A DNA stretch of 64,000 bases from assembly GCF_000422965.1 (NCBI RefSeq), contig NZ_AUHB01000015.1, positions 84,118 through 148,117 of the forward strand. The letters run 5' to 3'. A program made the translations under genes and the position numbers. This DNA comes from Pleomorphomonas oryzae DSM 16300. GTDB lineage: Bacteria; Pseudomonadota; Alphaproteobacteria; Rhizobiales; Pleomorphomonadaceae. Shown here piece by piece: positions 47,349 through 58,981 of this stretch. The first letter of the stretch is position 1. Each line of letters begins with the position of its first letter. The notes under the pieces were generated by a model that was not told the DNA's origin, did not search any database, and was given only the letters and a program-made list of their open reading frames with translations.

Positions 47349-47807
47349 ATGCCGACCTTCGAGACCGTGCGCCACGTCAACCATAGCCCGGAGCGGATGT
47401 TCGATCTGGTGGCCGATGTCGAGAAATACCCAGAGTTCGTGCCGCTTTGCGAGCGGCTGACTGTCCGGCAACGACGCGTCGACGACGCTGGCCACGACGT
47501 ACTGATCGCCGATCTCACCGCCGGCTATGGGCCGGTGCGCGAAACCTTCACCTCGATGGTGACGCTCGATCGGCCGGCACTTGCCATCAAGGTCGAGTAT
47601 ATCGACGGGCCGTTCCGCTTCCTCGACAATCGCTGGAGTTTCACACCGCGCGATGGCGGTGGCTCCGACATTCATTTCTGGATTTCCTACGAGTTCCGCA
47701 GCCGAATGCTGGGCGCTTTGATGGGCTCGATGTTCGACCGAGCCTTCCGCAAGTTTTCGGAGGCCTTTGAACAGCGCGCCGACGCGCTCTACGGCGTCGG
47801 CGTCTGA
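47349..47807 (+). CDS. Coq10/RatA-family START-domain protein
   Basis: A 152-aa cytoplasmic protein of the polyketide cyclase/START fold. HSPERMFDLVADVEKYPEFVPLC (written here in part as ERMFDLVADVEKYPEF) and LDNRWSFTPR are typical of the family that binds ubiquinone and aids respiration. In Rhizobiales it habitually follows lipA. The toxin name RatA is used for some homologues, but no evidence for toxicity is visible. Confidence 0.88.
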   Translation: MPTFETVRHVNHSPERMFDLVADVEKYPEFVPLCERLTVRQRRVDDAGHDVLIADLTAGYGPVRETFTSMVTLDRPALAIKVEYIDGPFRFLDNRWSFTPRDGGGSDIHFWISYEFRSRMLGALMGSMFDRAFRKFSEAFEQRADALYGVGV

Positions 47808-47823
47808 CATATCGGAGGCCGAC

Positions 47824-48450
47824 ATGAGCCTTGCCGTCAACCTTCCGATCATTCTGTCAGCGGCTTTCGTGGCTACCGCGAGCCCCGGACCGGCCACGCT
47901 CGGCGTTGCTTCGATGTCGATGGGCGCCGGTCGCCGGCGCGGCATTGCCATGGCCCTTGGCGTGATCACCGGCTCGCTCACCTGGTCGGCGGCTGCAGCG
48001 CTCGGCCTGGGCGCGATCATGCTGGCCAACGCCTGGATTCTCGAGGCGATCCGCTACATCGGCGCCGGCTATCTTCTCTACCTGGCAGTGAAGTCGGCGC
48101 GAAGCGCGCTCCATCCCCCGGCGTTGATATTGAGTGCCGCCGATCATCTGAGCTGGGGCGCAGCCTATCGCAAAGGGCTGTTGCTGCATCTCACCAACCC
48201 CAAGGCTGTCTTGTTCTTCGGCGCGCTCTATTCGATCGGCGTACCGCCAAGCACGCCGCTGACCACGCTTCTCGCGGTGATCGTCGCTGTCGGCCTGCAG
48301 AGCACGCTGATCTTCCTGACCTACGCGGTGGTTTTCTCGTCGCCGACGGTCGCGCGCGGCTTCACCCGTATTCGCCGTTTGTTTGACGGATTGCTTGCTG
48401 TTGCCTTCGGTTATGCCAGTTTCAAGGTACTGACAGCGCATCTTCGCTGA
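47824..48450 (+). CDS. LysE-family amino acid exporter
   Basis: A 208-aa inner-membrane translocator with about five to six membrane segments. The family motif appears as TASPGPATLGVASMSMGAGRR, and a second conserved region is HLTNPKAVLFFGALYS. Substrate unknown. The ATG at 47824 has GGAGGCC upstream; the ORF is open 19 codons further but overlaps the coq10-like gene. Confidence 0.85.
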   Translation: MSLAVNLPIILSAAFVATASPGPATLGVASMSMGAGRRRGIAMALGVITGSLTWSAAAALGLGAIMLANAWILEAIRYIGAGYLLYLAVKSARSALHPPALILSAADHLSWGAAYRKGLLLHLTNPKAVLFFGALYSIGVPPSTPLTTLLAVIVAVGLQSTLIFLTYAVVFSSPTVARGFTRIRRLFDGLLAVAFGYASFKVLTAHLR

Positions 48451-48538
48451 CGAAAGCCACCGGCCTTCCCTTATGCCCCCTTACGGAAGTCGCGGGCGAA
48501 GCCTACATTGGCCTCCATGACCGTTCATGGAGGATCGA

Positions 48539-48793
48539 ATGGCAGGCGTTGGCATCATTGGCACGATTATCATTGGGCTGTTGGCCGGATGGCTGGCTGA
48601 ACGTTTCACCCGCTCTAACCATGGTCTCCTGACCAACCTGCTTCTTGGCGTCGTCGGTGCGCTGGTGTTCTCCTGGGTGGTCCGCCATTTCGGCATCGTG
48701 CCAAATGGTCCCAACGGTTGGCTTCCCAATCTCGTTGGCGGCACGATTGGCGCCGTCGCGCTGATCTGGCTTTATCGCCAGTTCAGGCGGTGA
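48539..48793 (+). CDS. GlsB/YeaQ/YmgE-family small membrane protein, second copy
   Basis: An 84-aa protein with three hydrophobic segments and the family's GLLAGWLAERF and VGGTIGAVALIWL. GGAGG is upstream of ATG 48539. It is similar in size to the copy at 39860. It converges with the aldo/keto reductase gene. Confidence 0.8.
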   Translation: MAGVGIIGTIIIGLLAGWLAERFTRSNHGLLTNLLLGVVGALVFSWVVRHFGIVPNGPNGWLPNLVGGTIGAVALIWLYRQFRR

Positions 48794-48829
48794 GGCCAGG
48801 CCAAAGGCCATAGCCTCACCTGCTCGTCC

Positions 48830-49699
48830 TTACGCTTGGCCGATGGTATCAAGCTCCTTCAGCGTTGCACTATCGAGCTCGATATCCGCCACAGCGAGGT
48901 TCTGCTCGAGGTGAGCGACCGACGACGTGCCGGGGATCAGCAGGATGTTCGGCGAGCGCTTGAGCAACCAGGCGAGCGCCAGCTGCATCGGCGTGTAGCC
49001 GAGCCTTTGGGCCACGGCGCTGAGGGTGTCTGACTGGAGCGGCGAGAAGCCGCCGAGCGGGAAGAACGGCACGTAGGCGATACCCTGGGCGGCGAGCTCG
49101 TCGATCAGGGCGTCATCATCACGATGAACCAGATTGTAGAGGTTCTGGACGCAGACGACGTCGACGATGCGCTGCGCCGCCTTGACCTGGGCCGGCGTGA
49201 CGTGGCTGACGCCGATGTGGCGGATGAGCCCCTGCCGCTGCAACTCGGCCAAGGCCTCGACCTGCGGCTCGACCGGGCCTTCGGCCGGGTGATGCACATC
49301 GAACATGAAGCGCATGTTGACGACGTCGATCACGTCGCGGCCGAGGTTGCGAAGATTGTCGTGGATGGCCGAGCGCAGCTCGTCGGGCGTATCGGCTTTG
49401 AGCCATGAACCGTCCGAGCCGCGCTTGGCGCCGACCTTGGTGACGATGGTGAGATCGGCAGGGGAGGGGGGAAGCGCTTCGCGAATGATCTGATTGGTGA
49501 CGTGCGGGCCATAGAAGTCGCTGGTGTCGATATGGTCGACGCCGGCGGCGATCGCGGCGCGCAGTACGGCTACCGCCTGTGCCCGGTCCTTCGGCGGGCC
49601 GAAGACGCCAGGGCCGGCAAGCTGCATGGCTCCATAGCCGAGCCGCTTCACGCTGCGGTCGCCGAGGCGAAAGGTTCCAGATTTATCGATCGAGGGCAT
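48830..49699 (-). CDS. Aldo/keto reductase
   Basis: A 289-aa NADPH-dependent reductase. Family motifs DHIDTSDFYGPHVTNQII (active-site Asp and Tyr), LTIVTKVGAKRGS (Lys) and IPGTSSVAHLEQNL are present, and FPLGGFSPLQS is the coenzyme loop. I start at MPSIDKSG, since upstream of it the open frame carries no conserved sequence and runs across the LysR promoter. A divergent LysR gene probably regulates it. Confidence 0.9.
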   Translation of the reverse strand: MPSIDKSGTFRLGDRSVKRLGYGAMQLAGPGVFGPPKDRAQAVAVLRAAIAAGVDHIDTSDFYGPHVTNQIIREALPPSPADLTIVTKVGAKRGSDGSWLKADTPDELRSAIHDNLRNLGRDVIDVVNMRFMFDVHHPAEGPVEPQVEALAELQRQGLIRHIGVSHVTPAQVKAAQRIVDVVCVQNLYNLVHRDDDALIDELAAQGIAYVPFFPLGGFSPLQSDTLSAVAQRLGYTPMQLALAWLLKRSPNILLIPGTSSVAHLEQNLAVADIELDSATLKELDTIGQA

Positions 49700-49730
49700 T
49701 GGGCTGTCTCCTGCGCTGATGGAACCTTGA

Positions 49731-49831
49731 ACAATTCCAGCAAAAGTGGGAACCGGTTTTGCTTTCGGAATTGCGTGGGGAAAAATGGGATAGAGCACAT
49801 GTGGCGAACCTGGGTTCGCCACATGTGCTCT
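49731..49831. repeat. Rhizobial-type intergenic palindromic repeat, copy 2
   Basis: The first palindrome, AATTCC/GGAATT (49733-49738, 49767-49772), encloses GCAAAA/TTTTGC around AAAGTGGGAACCGGTTTT. The second is a perfect 19-bp inverted repeat (49792-49810 with 49813-49831), beginning AGAGCACATGTGGCGAACC. The TGGCGAACC-GTTCGCCA core is the same as in copy 1. It fills the gap between the aldo/keto reductase and LysR genes and may take up part of their promoter. Confidence 0.85.
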
Positions 49832-49900
49832 AGAGATAGACGCTGGCTGCTGTGCGGAGAACGGGGTACAGTCGGCACAAGCTGTACGGATTTTCGAACA

Positions 49901-50863
49901 ATGGCAGTTGATTTCGGCGATATCTCGGCTTTCCTCACGGTCGCCAAGGCCGGCGGTTTTCGCGATGCCGCGAGATCGGCGGGCGATAGCGCCTCGCGGC
50001 TCAGCGAAGCGGTGCGCCGTCTGGAGGCGCAGCTCGGCGTACGCCTCTTCCATCGGACGACGCGTAGCGTCGAACTGACTGCGGTCGGTCGCGAACTCGC
50101 CGATCGCTTGACACCGGCCATCGCCGAAGTGGATCTGGCGCTCGACGTTGTCAACGGCTATCGCGAGCGGGTTGCCGGGCGGCTCAAGCTCAACGTGCCA
50201 GTCAGTGCAGCGCGCCTGGTGCTGCCGGACATCGTGCCGTCGTTTCTGGCTGCATTTCCGGATATCCAGCTGGAAATCATCGCCGAGGACACCTTCGTTG
50301 ATCTGGTCGCCTCCGGTTGCGATGCCGGCATCCGCTACGATGAGCGGCTGGAGCAGGACATGATCGCCGTACCAATCGGACCGCGGCGGCAACGTTACGC
50401 CTTGGCGGCTTCGCCTGCCTATCTCAATCGGCACGGCCGACCCGACCACCCGCGCGACCTTCTCAACCACAATTGCATCCGTAGTCGCTTTGCCAGCGGT
50501 GCCATAGCGCCTTGGGAGTTGGAGAAGGACGGCGACGTCTTCAATGTCGACCCGACGGGGCAACTGATCGTTGGTACCGGGGCCTCGGATCTGATGGTTG
50601 CCTCCGCCATCGACGGCGTCGGCATCATGGGATTGTTCGAGGACTGGATCGCGCCACACCTGTCAACGGGCGCACTGGAGCCGGTGCTGGAAGCGTGGTG
50701 GCCGAACTTCTCCGGTCCGTATCTCTATTATCCCGGCCGCCGCTTGGTCCCGGCGCCCCTCCGCGCCCTCATCGACTTCGTCAAGGCGCGCGGTGCGACA
50801 GTGCCCGATCAGGCCGTCAGGCTCCAGTCGGCAACAGCCTCTTCCAGCATGGCGAGCGCCTGA
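49901..50863 (+). CDS. LysR-family regulator, divergent from aldo/keto reductase
   Basis: A 320-aa regulator: N-terminal LysR helix-turn-helix ([39 protein letters not shown]) and a LysR substrate-binding domain from about 90. Divergent placement suggests it controls the reductase. ATG 49901 is the start of the conserved region. The 3' end overlaps the convergent cinA gene by 55 bp (50809-50863). Confidence 0.9.
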   Translation: MAVDFGDISAFLTVAKAGGFRDAARSAGDSASRLSEAVRRLEAQLGVRLFHRTTRSVELTAVGRELADRLTPAIAEVDLALDVVNGYRERVAGRLKLNVPVSAARLVLPDIVPSFLAAFPDIQLEIIAEDTFVDLVASGCDAGIRYDERLEQDMIAVPIGPRRQRYALAASPAYLNRHGRPDHPRDLLNHNCIRSRFASGAIAPWELEKDGDVFNVDPTGQLIVGTGASDLMVASAIDGVGIMGLFEDWIAPHLSTGALEPVLEAWWPNFSGPYLYYPGRRLVPAPLRALIDFVKARGATVPDQAVRLQSATASSSMASA

Positions 50864-51321
50864 ACCACAGCCGCATAGCGCACGCCGGCGCGGTCGAGGC
50901 TGCCGAAGCGCCGCTCGGCGTGGACGGTTGCGCGGCCTTTGCCGGCACAGGCGAAATGGACCAGACCGACCGGCTTGTCGGCCGTGCCACCGCCGGGTCC
51001 GGCAATGCCGGTAATGGAAACGGCGAAGGCAGCGCGCGAATGGGCGAGGGCGCCCTCGGCCATGGCGCGGGCCGTAGCCTCCGAAACGGCGCCATGGGCG
51101 ATCAGCGTCGCCTCGGGCACACCGAGCATTTCGATCTTGGCTTCGTTGGAATAGGTGACGAAGCCGCGTTCGACCACATCCGACGAGCCGGCAATTTCGG
51201 TCAGCAGGCCGGCCACCAAGCCGCCGGTGCAGCTTTCGGCGGTAACGATGGTCACGCCTTTGGCGCGGGCTTTCTCAAGGAAATGCTGGGCGCGAGGATG
51301 GAGCGGCGAAAGGTTGGTCAT
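50809..51321 (-). CDS. cinA: CinA C-terminal-type protein (NMN deamidase family)
   Basis: A 170-aa protein with only the CinA C-terminal domain: [25 protein letters not shown] region, and [19 protein letters not shown]. The family (PncC) hydrolyses nicotinamide mononucleotide to nicotinate mononucleotide and recycles pyridine nucleotides. The N-terminal MoCF domain of full CinA is absent, as in many alphaproteobacteria. The ATG at 51321 has GGAGAG upstream. It lies 78 bp after ispDF on the same strand. Confidence 0.92.
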   Translation of the reverse strand: MTNLSPLHPRAQHFLEKARAKGVTIVTAESCTGGLVAGLLTEIAGSSDVVERGFVTYSNEAKIEMLGVPEATLIAHGAVSEATARAMAEGALAHSRAAFAVSITGIAGPGGGTADKPVGLVHFACAGKGRATVHAERRFGSLDRAGVRYAAVVQALAMLEEAVADWSLTA

Positions 51322-51398
51322 GGCGATCTCTCCTCTTCGGCAGGGGCATGAAGGACATATAGGTCGCCATCCGGCGAACGGGAGACGTTGCCCCGCCG

Positions 51399-52637
51399 TT
51401 AGCCGCCGAGCGGCAGCCGCACGGTGGCGGTGGCAATGGCGGCGATGCCTTCGCGGCGGCCGGCGAACCCGAGCCCCTCGTTGGTGGTCGCCTTGACGCC
51501 GACGCGATCGATGGTGATGCCGCAAGTTTCGGCGACCGCTGCGCGCATGGCTTCGCGATGCGGGCCGACTTTGGGCGCCTCGGCAATGATCGTGATGTCG
51601 CAATGGGCAAGCAGGCCGCCGCGTTCGGCGATGCGGCGCACCGCATCATGCAGGAACAGCTTGGACGCGGCGCCGCGCCAGCGCTCGTCGGAAGGTGGGA
51701 AATGCTGGCCGATATCGCCATCGCCGAGGGCGCCCAGGATGGCATCGGTCAGCGCGTGCAGGGCAACGTCGGCGTCCGAGTGGCCCTTGAGGCGCTGGTT
51801 ATGCGGAATGAATACGCCTGAGAGCGTTACTCCGTCGCCGGGTTCCAGCACGTGGACGTCGTAGCCGGTGCCGACGCGGACGTCGGGGCAGGCGAGAAAG
51901 GCGTCGGCGGTGAGGCGCTGCTCGGCCATTGTGAAATCCTCCGCGGTGGTCAGCTTGATGTTGTCGGCACCGCCATCGACCAGCAACACGCGGTGGCCGG
52001 CAAATTCCGCGACGGCTGCGTCGTCGGTTACGCCAGTCATGCCGCGCGCTGCAAGCACCCGGTGGGCCGCGGCAATTTCCGCATATCGAAAACCTTGAGG
52101 CGTCGCGGCGCGCCACAGCCCTTCGCGCGGCACCGTCTCGCCGACGTAGCCCGCCGCGTCGGCGCGCTTCACGGTGTCGATCACCGGCACGCCGCAGAGC
52201 ACGGCAACCTCATGGCCGAGAGCTTCGATCACCCGATCAATGGCTTCGCGGCGGATGAATGGGCGCACGGCGTCGTGGATCAGCACATAGTCCGGGGCGT
52301 CGGCGGCGAGCGCCGCAAGGCCGGCAAAACAGCTTGCCTGACGGTCGGCGCCACCGACAACGGGCGGCGACAGGCGAGGATCGTCAAGGCCGGCGACAGC
52401 TGCGGTGTAGAGATCGTGGTCGTCGGGGTGGATGACCGTCAGCACTCGATCGACGCCGGGATGGACGAGGAAGGCTCTAGCTGTGCGCGCAATGACCGGT
52501 TGGCCGTGGAGTTGCCTATACTGTTTGGGCGGTTCGCCGGCGCTGGCGGCGCGGGAGCCGCGCCCGGCGGCGACCAGAATCACCGCGACGGTTGGGCGCG
52601 CGGAAGGACGGGTGGGGGAGGTCACGCTGGAGGGCAT
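51399..52637 (-). CDS. ispDF: Bifunctional IspD/IspF (MEP isoprenoid pathway)
   Basis: A 412-aa fusion. Residues 15-235 are the cytidylyltransferase ([31 protein letters not shown]) and about 255-412 the MECDP synthase ([41 protein letters not shown]). It supplies two steps from MEP to the cyclic diphosphate. The fusion is usual in alphaproteobacteria. It diverges from dusB. Confidence 0.95.
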   Translation of the reverse strand: MPSSVTSPTRPSARPTVAVILVAAGRGSRAASAGEPPKQYRQLHGQPVIARTARAFLVHPGVDRVLTVIHPDDHDLYTAAVAGLDDPRLSPPVVGGADRQASCFAGLAALAADAPDYVLIHDAVRPFIRREAIDRVIEALGHEVAVLCGVPVIDTVKRADAAGYVGETVPREGLWRAATPQGFRYAEIAAAHRVLAARGMTGVTDDAAVAEFAGHRVLLVDGGADNIKLTTAEDFTMAEQRLTADAFLACPDVRVGTGYDVHVLEPGDGVTLSGVFIPHNQRLKGHSDADVALHALTDAILGALGDGDIGQHFPPSDERWRGAASKLFLHDAVRRIAERGGLLAHCDITIIAEAPKVGPHREAMRAAVAETCGITIDRVGVKATTNEGLGFAGRREGIAAIATATVRLPLGG

Positions 52638-52804
52638 TGCCGTTCGCTGGGCTCCGCTGGCGACCGGATGGCGGTCGCGGCAAAAATGTGCATTCTCGTT
52701 ACGTTATCCGCCGGATGCGCCGCAAGACGCTTGCGTCAATTCTTCTGAGCGGCTATCAATTGCGTAATTTGTATGCAGCGGCATTTCATGCACAAGGTGT
52801 AAGC

Positions 52805-53857
52805 ATGGCGGTTTCCAGGCCGGATCGCGAGATGATGATAGCGCCGGCGGCGGAACTTCGTGTCGGCGGCGTAACTGTGCCGTCGCCGGTGTTCCTGGCG
52901 CCGATGGCCGGCATCACGGATCTACCGTTCCGCCGGGTGGCCCGTCGCTATGGCGCAGGCCTTACCGTGTCGGAAATGGTGGCGTCGGAAACGCTGCTGG
53001 AAGGCAAACCGGAAACGACGGCGCGCGCCGAGGCCGACGACGAAGGGCTGCATGTCGTTCAGCTTGCCGGCCGCGAGGCCTACTGGATGGGTGAGGGTGC
53101 CCGTGCCGCGGAAGCCGGCGGCGCCGACATCATCGACATCAATATGGGCTGTCCGGCGAAGAAAGTAGTGTCAGGCTATTCGGGCTCGGCCTTGATGCGC
53201 GACCTCGATCACGCGCTGACGCTGATCGAGGCGGTCGTTGGCGCCGTCAAGGTACCGGTGACGCTGAAGATGCGGCTGGGATGGGATGAGACCTGCCTCA
53301 ATGCGCCGGAGCTGGCGAGGCGGGCGGAAGCGGCCGGTGTCGCCATGGTCACCGTGCATGCCCGCACCCGCAATCAGTTTTACAAGGGCTCGGCCGATTG
53401 GTCGAAGGTGAGGGCGGTGCGCGAGGCGATATCCATTCCGCTGGTGGTCAATGGTGATGTCGTCGATGCCGCTTCGGCCCGCGAAGCGCTCCTTCAATCG
53501 GGCGCCGACGCGGTCATGATCGGCCGCGGTGCCTACGGTCGCCCCTGGATGCCTGGCCGGATTGCCGCTGCGCTTGCCGCTGGTGGCGAGGCTGAGGCGC
53601 CTCACAGAGACGAGGTCCTGGCTTCGCTCAGGACGCAATACGAGCACATGCTGTCTCACTACGGCAAGGGCCTCCTGGGTCTCAAGATGGCCCGCAAGCA
53701 TGTCGGCTGGACCTTCGATGCCGTGCCGCGCAGTGACGCGGCGGCGCCAGATATTCGACGTCGGGCGCTGACGTCGGAAGTGCCTGGGGTCGTGATGGAA
53801 GCCATCGACGAGTGGTTCGGCGATAGCGAAGCGAGTTTCGAGAGGGTTGCCGCATGA
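52805..53857 (+). CDS. dusB: tRNA-dihydrouridine synthase B
   Basis: A 350-aa FMN enzyme reducing uridine in t[22 protein letters not shown], the catalytic Cys in [15 protein letters not shown], and [10 protein letters not shown] are clear. The gene was called nifR3 in Rhizobiales for its position before ntrB. ATG 52805 begins the conserved part. Its stop overlaps the ntrB start by 4 bp. Confidence 0.94.
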   Translation: MAVSRPDREMMIAPAAELRVGGVTVPSPVFLAPMAGITDLPFRRVARRYGAGLTVSEMVASETLLEGKPETTARAEADDEGLHVVQLAGREAYWMGEGARAAEAGGADIIDINMGCPAKKVVSGYSGSALMRDLDHALTLIEAVVGAVKVPVTLKMRLGWDETCLNAPELARRAEAAGVAMVTVHARTRNQFYKGSADWSKVRAVREAISIPLVVNGDVVDAASAREALLQSGADAVMIGRGAYGRPWMPGRIAAALAAGGEAEAPHRDEVLASLRTQYEHMLSHYGKGLLGLKMARKHVGWTFDAVPRSDAAAPDIRRRALTSEVPGVVMEAIDEWFGDSEASFERVAA

Positions 53858-54978
53858 CGACGTCATCATCTTCACCGGGCGCGGACGCTCCGGCGGAGCG
53901 GGATCTCGAAGTGTCGATCCTCAATGCCCTGCCGCATCCGGTGATCATGCTTGATCAGGAGGGCCGGGTCTGTTCGGCCAATGACGCGGCGCAGAATTTC
54001 TTCCAGTCGAGCGCCGCCGTGCTCGGCCGGCATTCGCTCCGGCACTTCGTGCCCTTCGGCAGCCCGTTGTTGCAACTGGTCGAGCAGGTGCGCGATCGCG
54101 GCGCTTCGGTCAACGAATACCGCGTCGACGTCGGCACCCCGCGCAATGGCGGCGAGCGCGTCGTCGACATTTACGCGGCCCCGGCCTCCGACCGTGCCGG
54201 CCATGTGGTGATCATGCTGCAAGAGCGCACCATGGCCGACAAGATGGACAAGCAGCTCACCCATCGCGGTGCTGCCCGCTCCGTCACCGGCCTTGCCGCC
54301 ATGCTGGCGCATGAAATCAAGAATCCGCTCAGCGGCATTCGCGGCGCAGCGCAGCTTCTGGAGCAATCGGCCGATGATGAAGACCGGGGACTGACCCGTC
54401 TGATCACCGACGAGGCCGATCGCATCGTCAAGCTGGTCGACCGCATGGAAGTGTTCTCCGACGAGCGGCCGATCGAGCGTGAGCCGGTCAATATTCATGC
54501 GGTGCTGGAGCATGTGAAGCGTCTGGCGCTCTCAGGCTTTGCCCGCGACATTCGTATCGTCGAGGAATACGACCCGTCGCTGCCGCCGGTCTATGCCAAC
54601 CGCGATCAGCTGGTGCAGGTGTTCCTCAACCTCGTCAAGAACGCCGCCGAGGCGCTGACCGATACGCCGGATGCCGAGATTGCATTGACCACCGCCTTCC
54701 GGCCCGGCGTGCGGCTGTCCGTGCCCGGTACGCGTGAGCGTGTCAGCCTGCCGCTGGAATTCTGCGTGCGCGACAACGGCCCCGGCGTGCCGGAAGAAAT
54801 CCAGACGCACATGTTCGATCCCTTCGTCACCACCAAGACCAACGGCACCGGCCTCGGCCTCGCCCTGGTCGCCAAGATCGTCGGCGACCACGGTGGCGTC
54901 ATCGAATGCGAGAGCCAGCCGCGCCGCACCACCTTCCGTCTCCTCCTCCCCGCCTACGTCGACAAGATCGCGGACTGA
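53854..54978 (+). CDS. ntrB: Nitrogen regulation histidine kinase NtrB
   Basis: A 374-aa cytoplasmic sensor kinase with a PAS domain (about 15-110) and HisKA ([22 protein letters not shown], phospho-His near 152), then HATPase ([24 protein letters not shown]). It phosphorylates NtrC in response to GlnB state. The start overlaps the dusB stop by 4 bp, and the stop is 14 bp from ntrC. Confidence 0.95.
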   Translation: MTTSSSSPGADAPAERDLEVSILNALPHPVIMLDQEGRVCSANDAAQNFFQSSAAVLGRHSLRHFVPFGSPLLQLVEQVRDRGASVNEYRVDVGTPRNGGERVVDIYAAPASDRAGHVVIMLQERTMADKMDKQLTHRGAARSVTGLAAMLAHEIKNPLSGIRGAAQLLEQSADDEDRGLTRLITDEADRIVKLVDRMEVFSDERPIEREPVNIHAVLEHVKRLALSGFARDIRIVEEYDPSLPPVYANRDQLVQVFLNLVKNAAEALTDTPDAEIALTTAFRPGVRLSVPGTRERVSLPLEFCVRDNGPGVPEEIQTHMFDPFVTTKTNGTGLGLALVAKIVGDHGGVIECESQPRRTTFRLLLPAYVDKIAD

Positions 54979-54992
54979 AAGGGTCTTTTCCG

Positions 54993-56435
<1,443 letters not shown>

Positions 56436-56459
56436 GCGAGGCGCAGCCTAGATATAGAA

Positions 56460-56487
56460 GGCGTCGGCCAGCGGTCGGCGCCTTTTT
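56460..56487 (+). terminator. Rho-independent terminator after ntrC
   Basis: A 10-bp stem (56460-56469 and 56473-56482, two G-U pairs) with an AGC loop is followed by TTTTT. Confidence 0.88.
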
Positions 56488-56584
56488 CGTTTCTGCTCGG
56501 CTCGTTCATGAGCAAAGCAGCTCCGTTCTGCGATTCAAGGAACCGCAGCGCATTTTCAGAGTTTTCGCGACAAGTTGACATGCG

Positions 56585-56749
56585 CTAATGCATTAGTCCG
56601 ATGATATAACGGACCGTTCGCTTGATGACGCTGGTTCTCTGACCGGGATCTATCAATTCCAGTTCGTAGTCATATTGACTTTGATCTGGAAATGACCTTT
56701 TCTTCGGTTTGGGCTGCATGAAAAGATGGATATATTGCTCGGGGCTCAT
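56585..56749 (-). CDS. Small ORF encoding a 54-aa basic protein
   Basis: A 54-aa ORF missed by common length cut-offs. It begins ATG AGC CCC at 56749 with AAGGGAGAA 7-8 bp upstream, and ends at TAG (56585-56587). The product (MSPEQYIHLFMQPKPKKRS... ending TVRYIIGLMH) is hydrophilic with a hydrophobic C-terminus. It diverges from a LysR gene by 83 bp. No homology recognised; it could be spurious, but the ribosome binding site is good. Confidence 0.45.
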   Translation of the reverse strand: MSPEQYIHLFMQPKPKKRSFPDQSQYDYELELIDPGQRTSVIKRTVRYIIGLMH

Positions 56750-56832
56750 GGTGTTCTCCCTTGTTTCACCATCTAGATACAGCCGCCGATGAATCGGTTC
56801 AATCCTTCAGGATTGCAACTTGGCTTGCAGAA

Positions 56833-57738
56833 ATGAAACACATTCCCTGGGACTCCTATCAAATCTTCCTGGCCGTCGCCCGCACTGGCAGCCTCAGCGC
56901 AGCGGCTGATCGTATCGGCCTTTCCAGCGCCACCATCGGCCGGCGCATGCTGGAGCTCGAGCGTCAGATGGAGTGCGGATTGTTCGTACGCAGCCAGGCC
57001 GGCTATTCGCTGACAGGCGGCGGGCAGGCGTTACTCGATCACCTCGCCGGCATGGAAGTGGCCGGACGTGAGATGGAGATCTGGAACGCAGGTCTATGCG
57101 GCGCCGTACGGGTCCGCATCTGTGCCGGTAGCTGGTGCGCGCGTTTTCTCATGCGCAATCTCAACGAACTGGTGCGGACGGGGGACCGACACGGCATCGA
57201 CATCAGCATCGGCGAAGAGCGGGCCTCGCTCGCCCATCGCAGCGCCGATATCGGCATCCGCGCCTTTGAGCCGGAGGAAACCAACCTGGCCGCTGTGCGC
57301 CTGCCGGAAGTGGCTTATGCCGTCTATGCGGCCGTCGATATGCCTGTGGCGCATGCCGAGCGCTGGATCGCCGTTTCGGAGGAAGTCGCGGTATCCCGCT
57401 ATCTGCGCTACCCGCATGAGAAGTGGCCCAACAATCTCATCGCCACGGTTAGCCGGGCTGAGGGGTTGCGGCATTCGATCCTGTCCGGTGCCGGCGTTGG
57501 CGTGTTGCCGTGCTTCGTCGGCGATGTGGACCCTGACCTCCGCCGGGTCGGCGAGGAGATCGCCGAGCTTCGCCACCGGAGCTGGCTGGTCATGAATAAT
57601 GAGGATCGTCATCGGCCCGAGATTCGCGCGGTGGTCGACCGCATGACCGTACTGTTCCGCCGTCACGTCGCGCTGTTCGAAGGGCGATGCGGTCTCGGCG
57701 AGCCGGCCTTGTCAAACCCGCTCGATATGGCCACATAG
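56833..57738 (+). CDS. LysR-family transcriptional regulator
   Basis: A 301-aa regulator: helix-turn-helix residues 5-60 (YQIFLAVARTGSLSAAADRIGLSSATIGRRM) and a LysR substrate-binding fold with ERASLAHRSADIGIRAFEPEET. I start at MKHIPWD; the open frame extends 24 codons upstream through a promoter-like region. The target is unknown; neighbours are a UbiH-like monooxygenase 23 bp downstream and the 54-aa ORF on the opposite strand. Confidence 0.88.
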   Translation: MKHIPWDSYQIFLAVARTGSLSAAADRIGLSSATIGRRMLELERQMECGLFVRSQAGYSLTGGGQALLDHLAGMEVAGREMEIWNAGLCGAVRVRICAGSWCARFLMRNLNELVRTGDRHGIDISIGEERASLAHRSADIGIRAFEPEETNLAAVRLPEVAYAVYAAVDMPVAHAERWIAVSEEVAVSRYLRYPHEKWPNNLIATVSRAEGLRHSILSGAGVGVLPCFVGDVDPDLRRVGEEIAELRHRSWLVMNNEDRHRPEIRAVVDRMTVLFRRHVALFEGRCGLGEPALSNPLDMAT

Positions 57739-57761
57739 GGCACCTGTTTCGGAGATGCCCC

Positions 57762-58946
57762 ATGAGCGAAGCGCCGCAGCATTTCGACCTCGCCGTGGTG
57801 GGGGGAGGGCCGGCTGGTCTTGCCGCTGCCGTCGCCCTTGCCGATGCCGGCGCGCGTGTGGCACTGATCGCGCCGCGTCCCAGTGTCGATGATTGGCGAA
57901 CCACGGCACTTCTGGGCGATTCCGTTGATTTCCTTGAACGGCACGGTGTTTGGTCGGAACTGCGCGCCGCTGCTGCCCCGCTTCGGCATATGCGCCTCAT
58001 CGATGCCTCCAGCCGTCTGTTCCGGGCGCCCGACGTGACGTTCGATGCGCGTGAGATCGGACGTGATCTGTTTGGCTACAACGTTGCCAACGGTCCGCTG
58101 GTTGCCGCGCTGTCGGACGCCGTCGCCGCCCGCAGCGGCGGCATTGTTCGCTACCAGACGTTGTTCCAAACGCTTGGTCACTCAGAAGGCGGCGAACGGC
58201 TCACCCTCTCCTCGGGGGAGGCCGTCACTGCCTCGCTGGTGGTCGCGGCGGATGGCCGTAATTCCGGCGTCCGTCAGGCGGCTGGTATTGAGGTGAAGTC
58301 CTGGAGCTATCCGCAAGAGGCGCTGGTACTGGCGCTCTCCCATCGCGAACCGCATCACGACACCTCGGTCGAGTTCCATACCGAAGCTGGGCCGTTCACC
58401 CTCGTCCCCCACGGTCCAGGACGGTCGTCGCTGGTGTGGATGGATCGGCCCGAAGTGATCGAGCGCATGGCCGGTCTCGACGATGCCGCGCTGGCACTGG
58501 AGATAGAGCGTCGCTGCGGTTCGGCCTGGGGTGCCATGACCGTCGACAGCCCACGCCAGCGCTGGCCGATTTCCGGCTTCCACGCACGACAGTTGGCCGC
58601 TGGCCGTGTTGTCCTGGTTGGCGAGGCGGCGCATGGCTTTCCGCCGATTGGGGCACAGGGCTTCAACCTGACGCTGCGCGACATCGCCAAGCTGGAGAAG
58701 ATTGTCCGCGCCGATACCCATCCCTCCACCGGCAAGCCGCTTGATGGCGCGGCGGTCGCCAGGAGCTATGGTCATGCGCGGCGTTTCGATGTCATCGGTC
58801 GGGTGACCGGCGTCGATCTGCTCAACCGATCGCTTTTGAGCGACTTCCTACCTACGCAGTTTGTCCGCGCCGCCGGCCTGATGCTGGCCAAGGAGCTTGG
58901 CCCGGTCAGGCGGCTGATGATGCGGGCGGGGCTGGCGGCCCGATAA
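57762..58946 (+). CDS. UbiH/UbiF-type FAD-dependent monooxygenase
   Basis: A 394-aa flavoprotein hydroxylase of the ubiquinone biosynthesis family. FAD motif DLAVVGGGPAGLAAAVALADAG at the start, and the second FAD site VLVGEAAHGFPPIGAQGFNLTLRDI. The hydroxylation position in the ubiquinone ring is not clear from sequence. Start ATG 57762 begins MSEAPQHFD, with GGAGATGCCC upstream. It is 23 bp from the LysR gene, and the two may be one transcript. Confidence 0.88.
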   Translation: MSEAPQHFDLAVVGGGPAGLAAAVALADAGARVALIAPRPSVDDWRTTALLGDSVDFLERHGVWSELRAAAAPLRHMRLIDASSRLFRAPDVTFDAREIGRDLFGYNVANGPLVAALSDAVAARSGGIVRYQTLFQTLGHSEGGERLTLSSGEAVTASLVVAADGRNSGVRQAAGIEVKSWSYPQEALVLALSHREPHHDTSVEFHTEAGPFTLVPHGPGRSSLVWMDRPEVIERMAGLDDAALALEIERRCGSAWGAMTVDSPRQRWPISGFHARQLAAGRVVLVGEAAHGFPPIGAQGFNLTLRDIAKLEKIVRADTHPSTGKPLDGAAVARSYGHARRFDVIGRVTGVDLLNRSLLSDFLPTQFVRAAGLMLAKELGPVRRLMMRAGLAAR

Positions 58947-58981
58947 TTCGGTTTCTGTCCAGGCTGTTTGTGCCGGCCCGA

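Noticed and set aside
49502..49900. 5' extension of the LysR frame into the aldo/keto reductase
   Set aside because: The extension overlaps a conserved divergent gene and the repeat; the LysR N-terminus begins at 49901.
49700..50659. N-terminal extension of the aldo/keto reductase frame
   Set aside because: It crosses the repeat and the LysR gene; no conserved sequence before MPSIDKSG.
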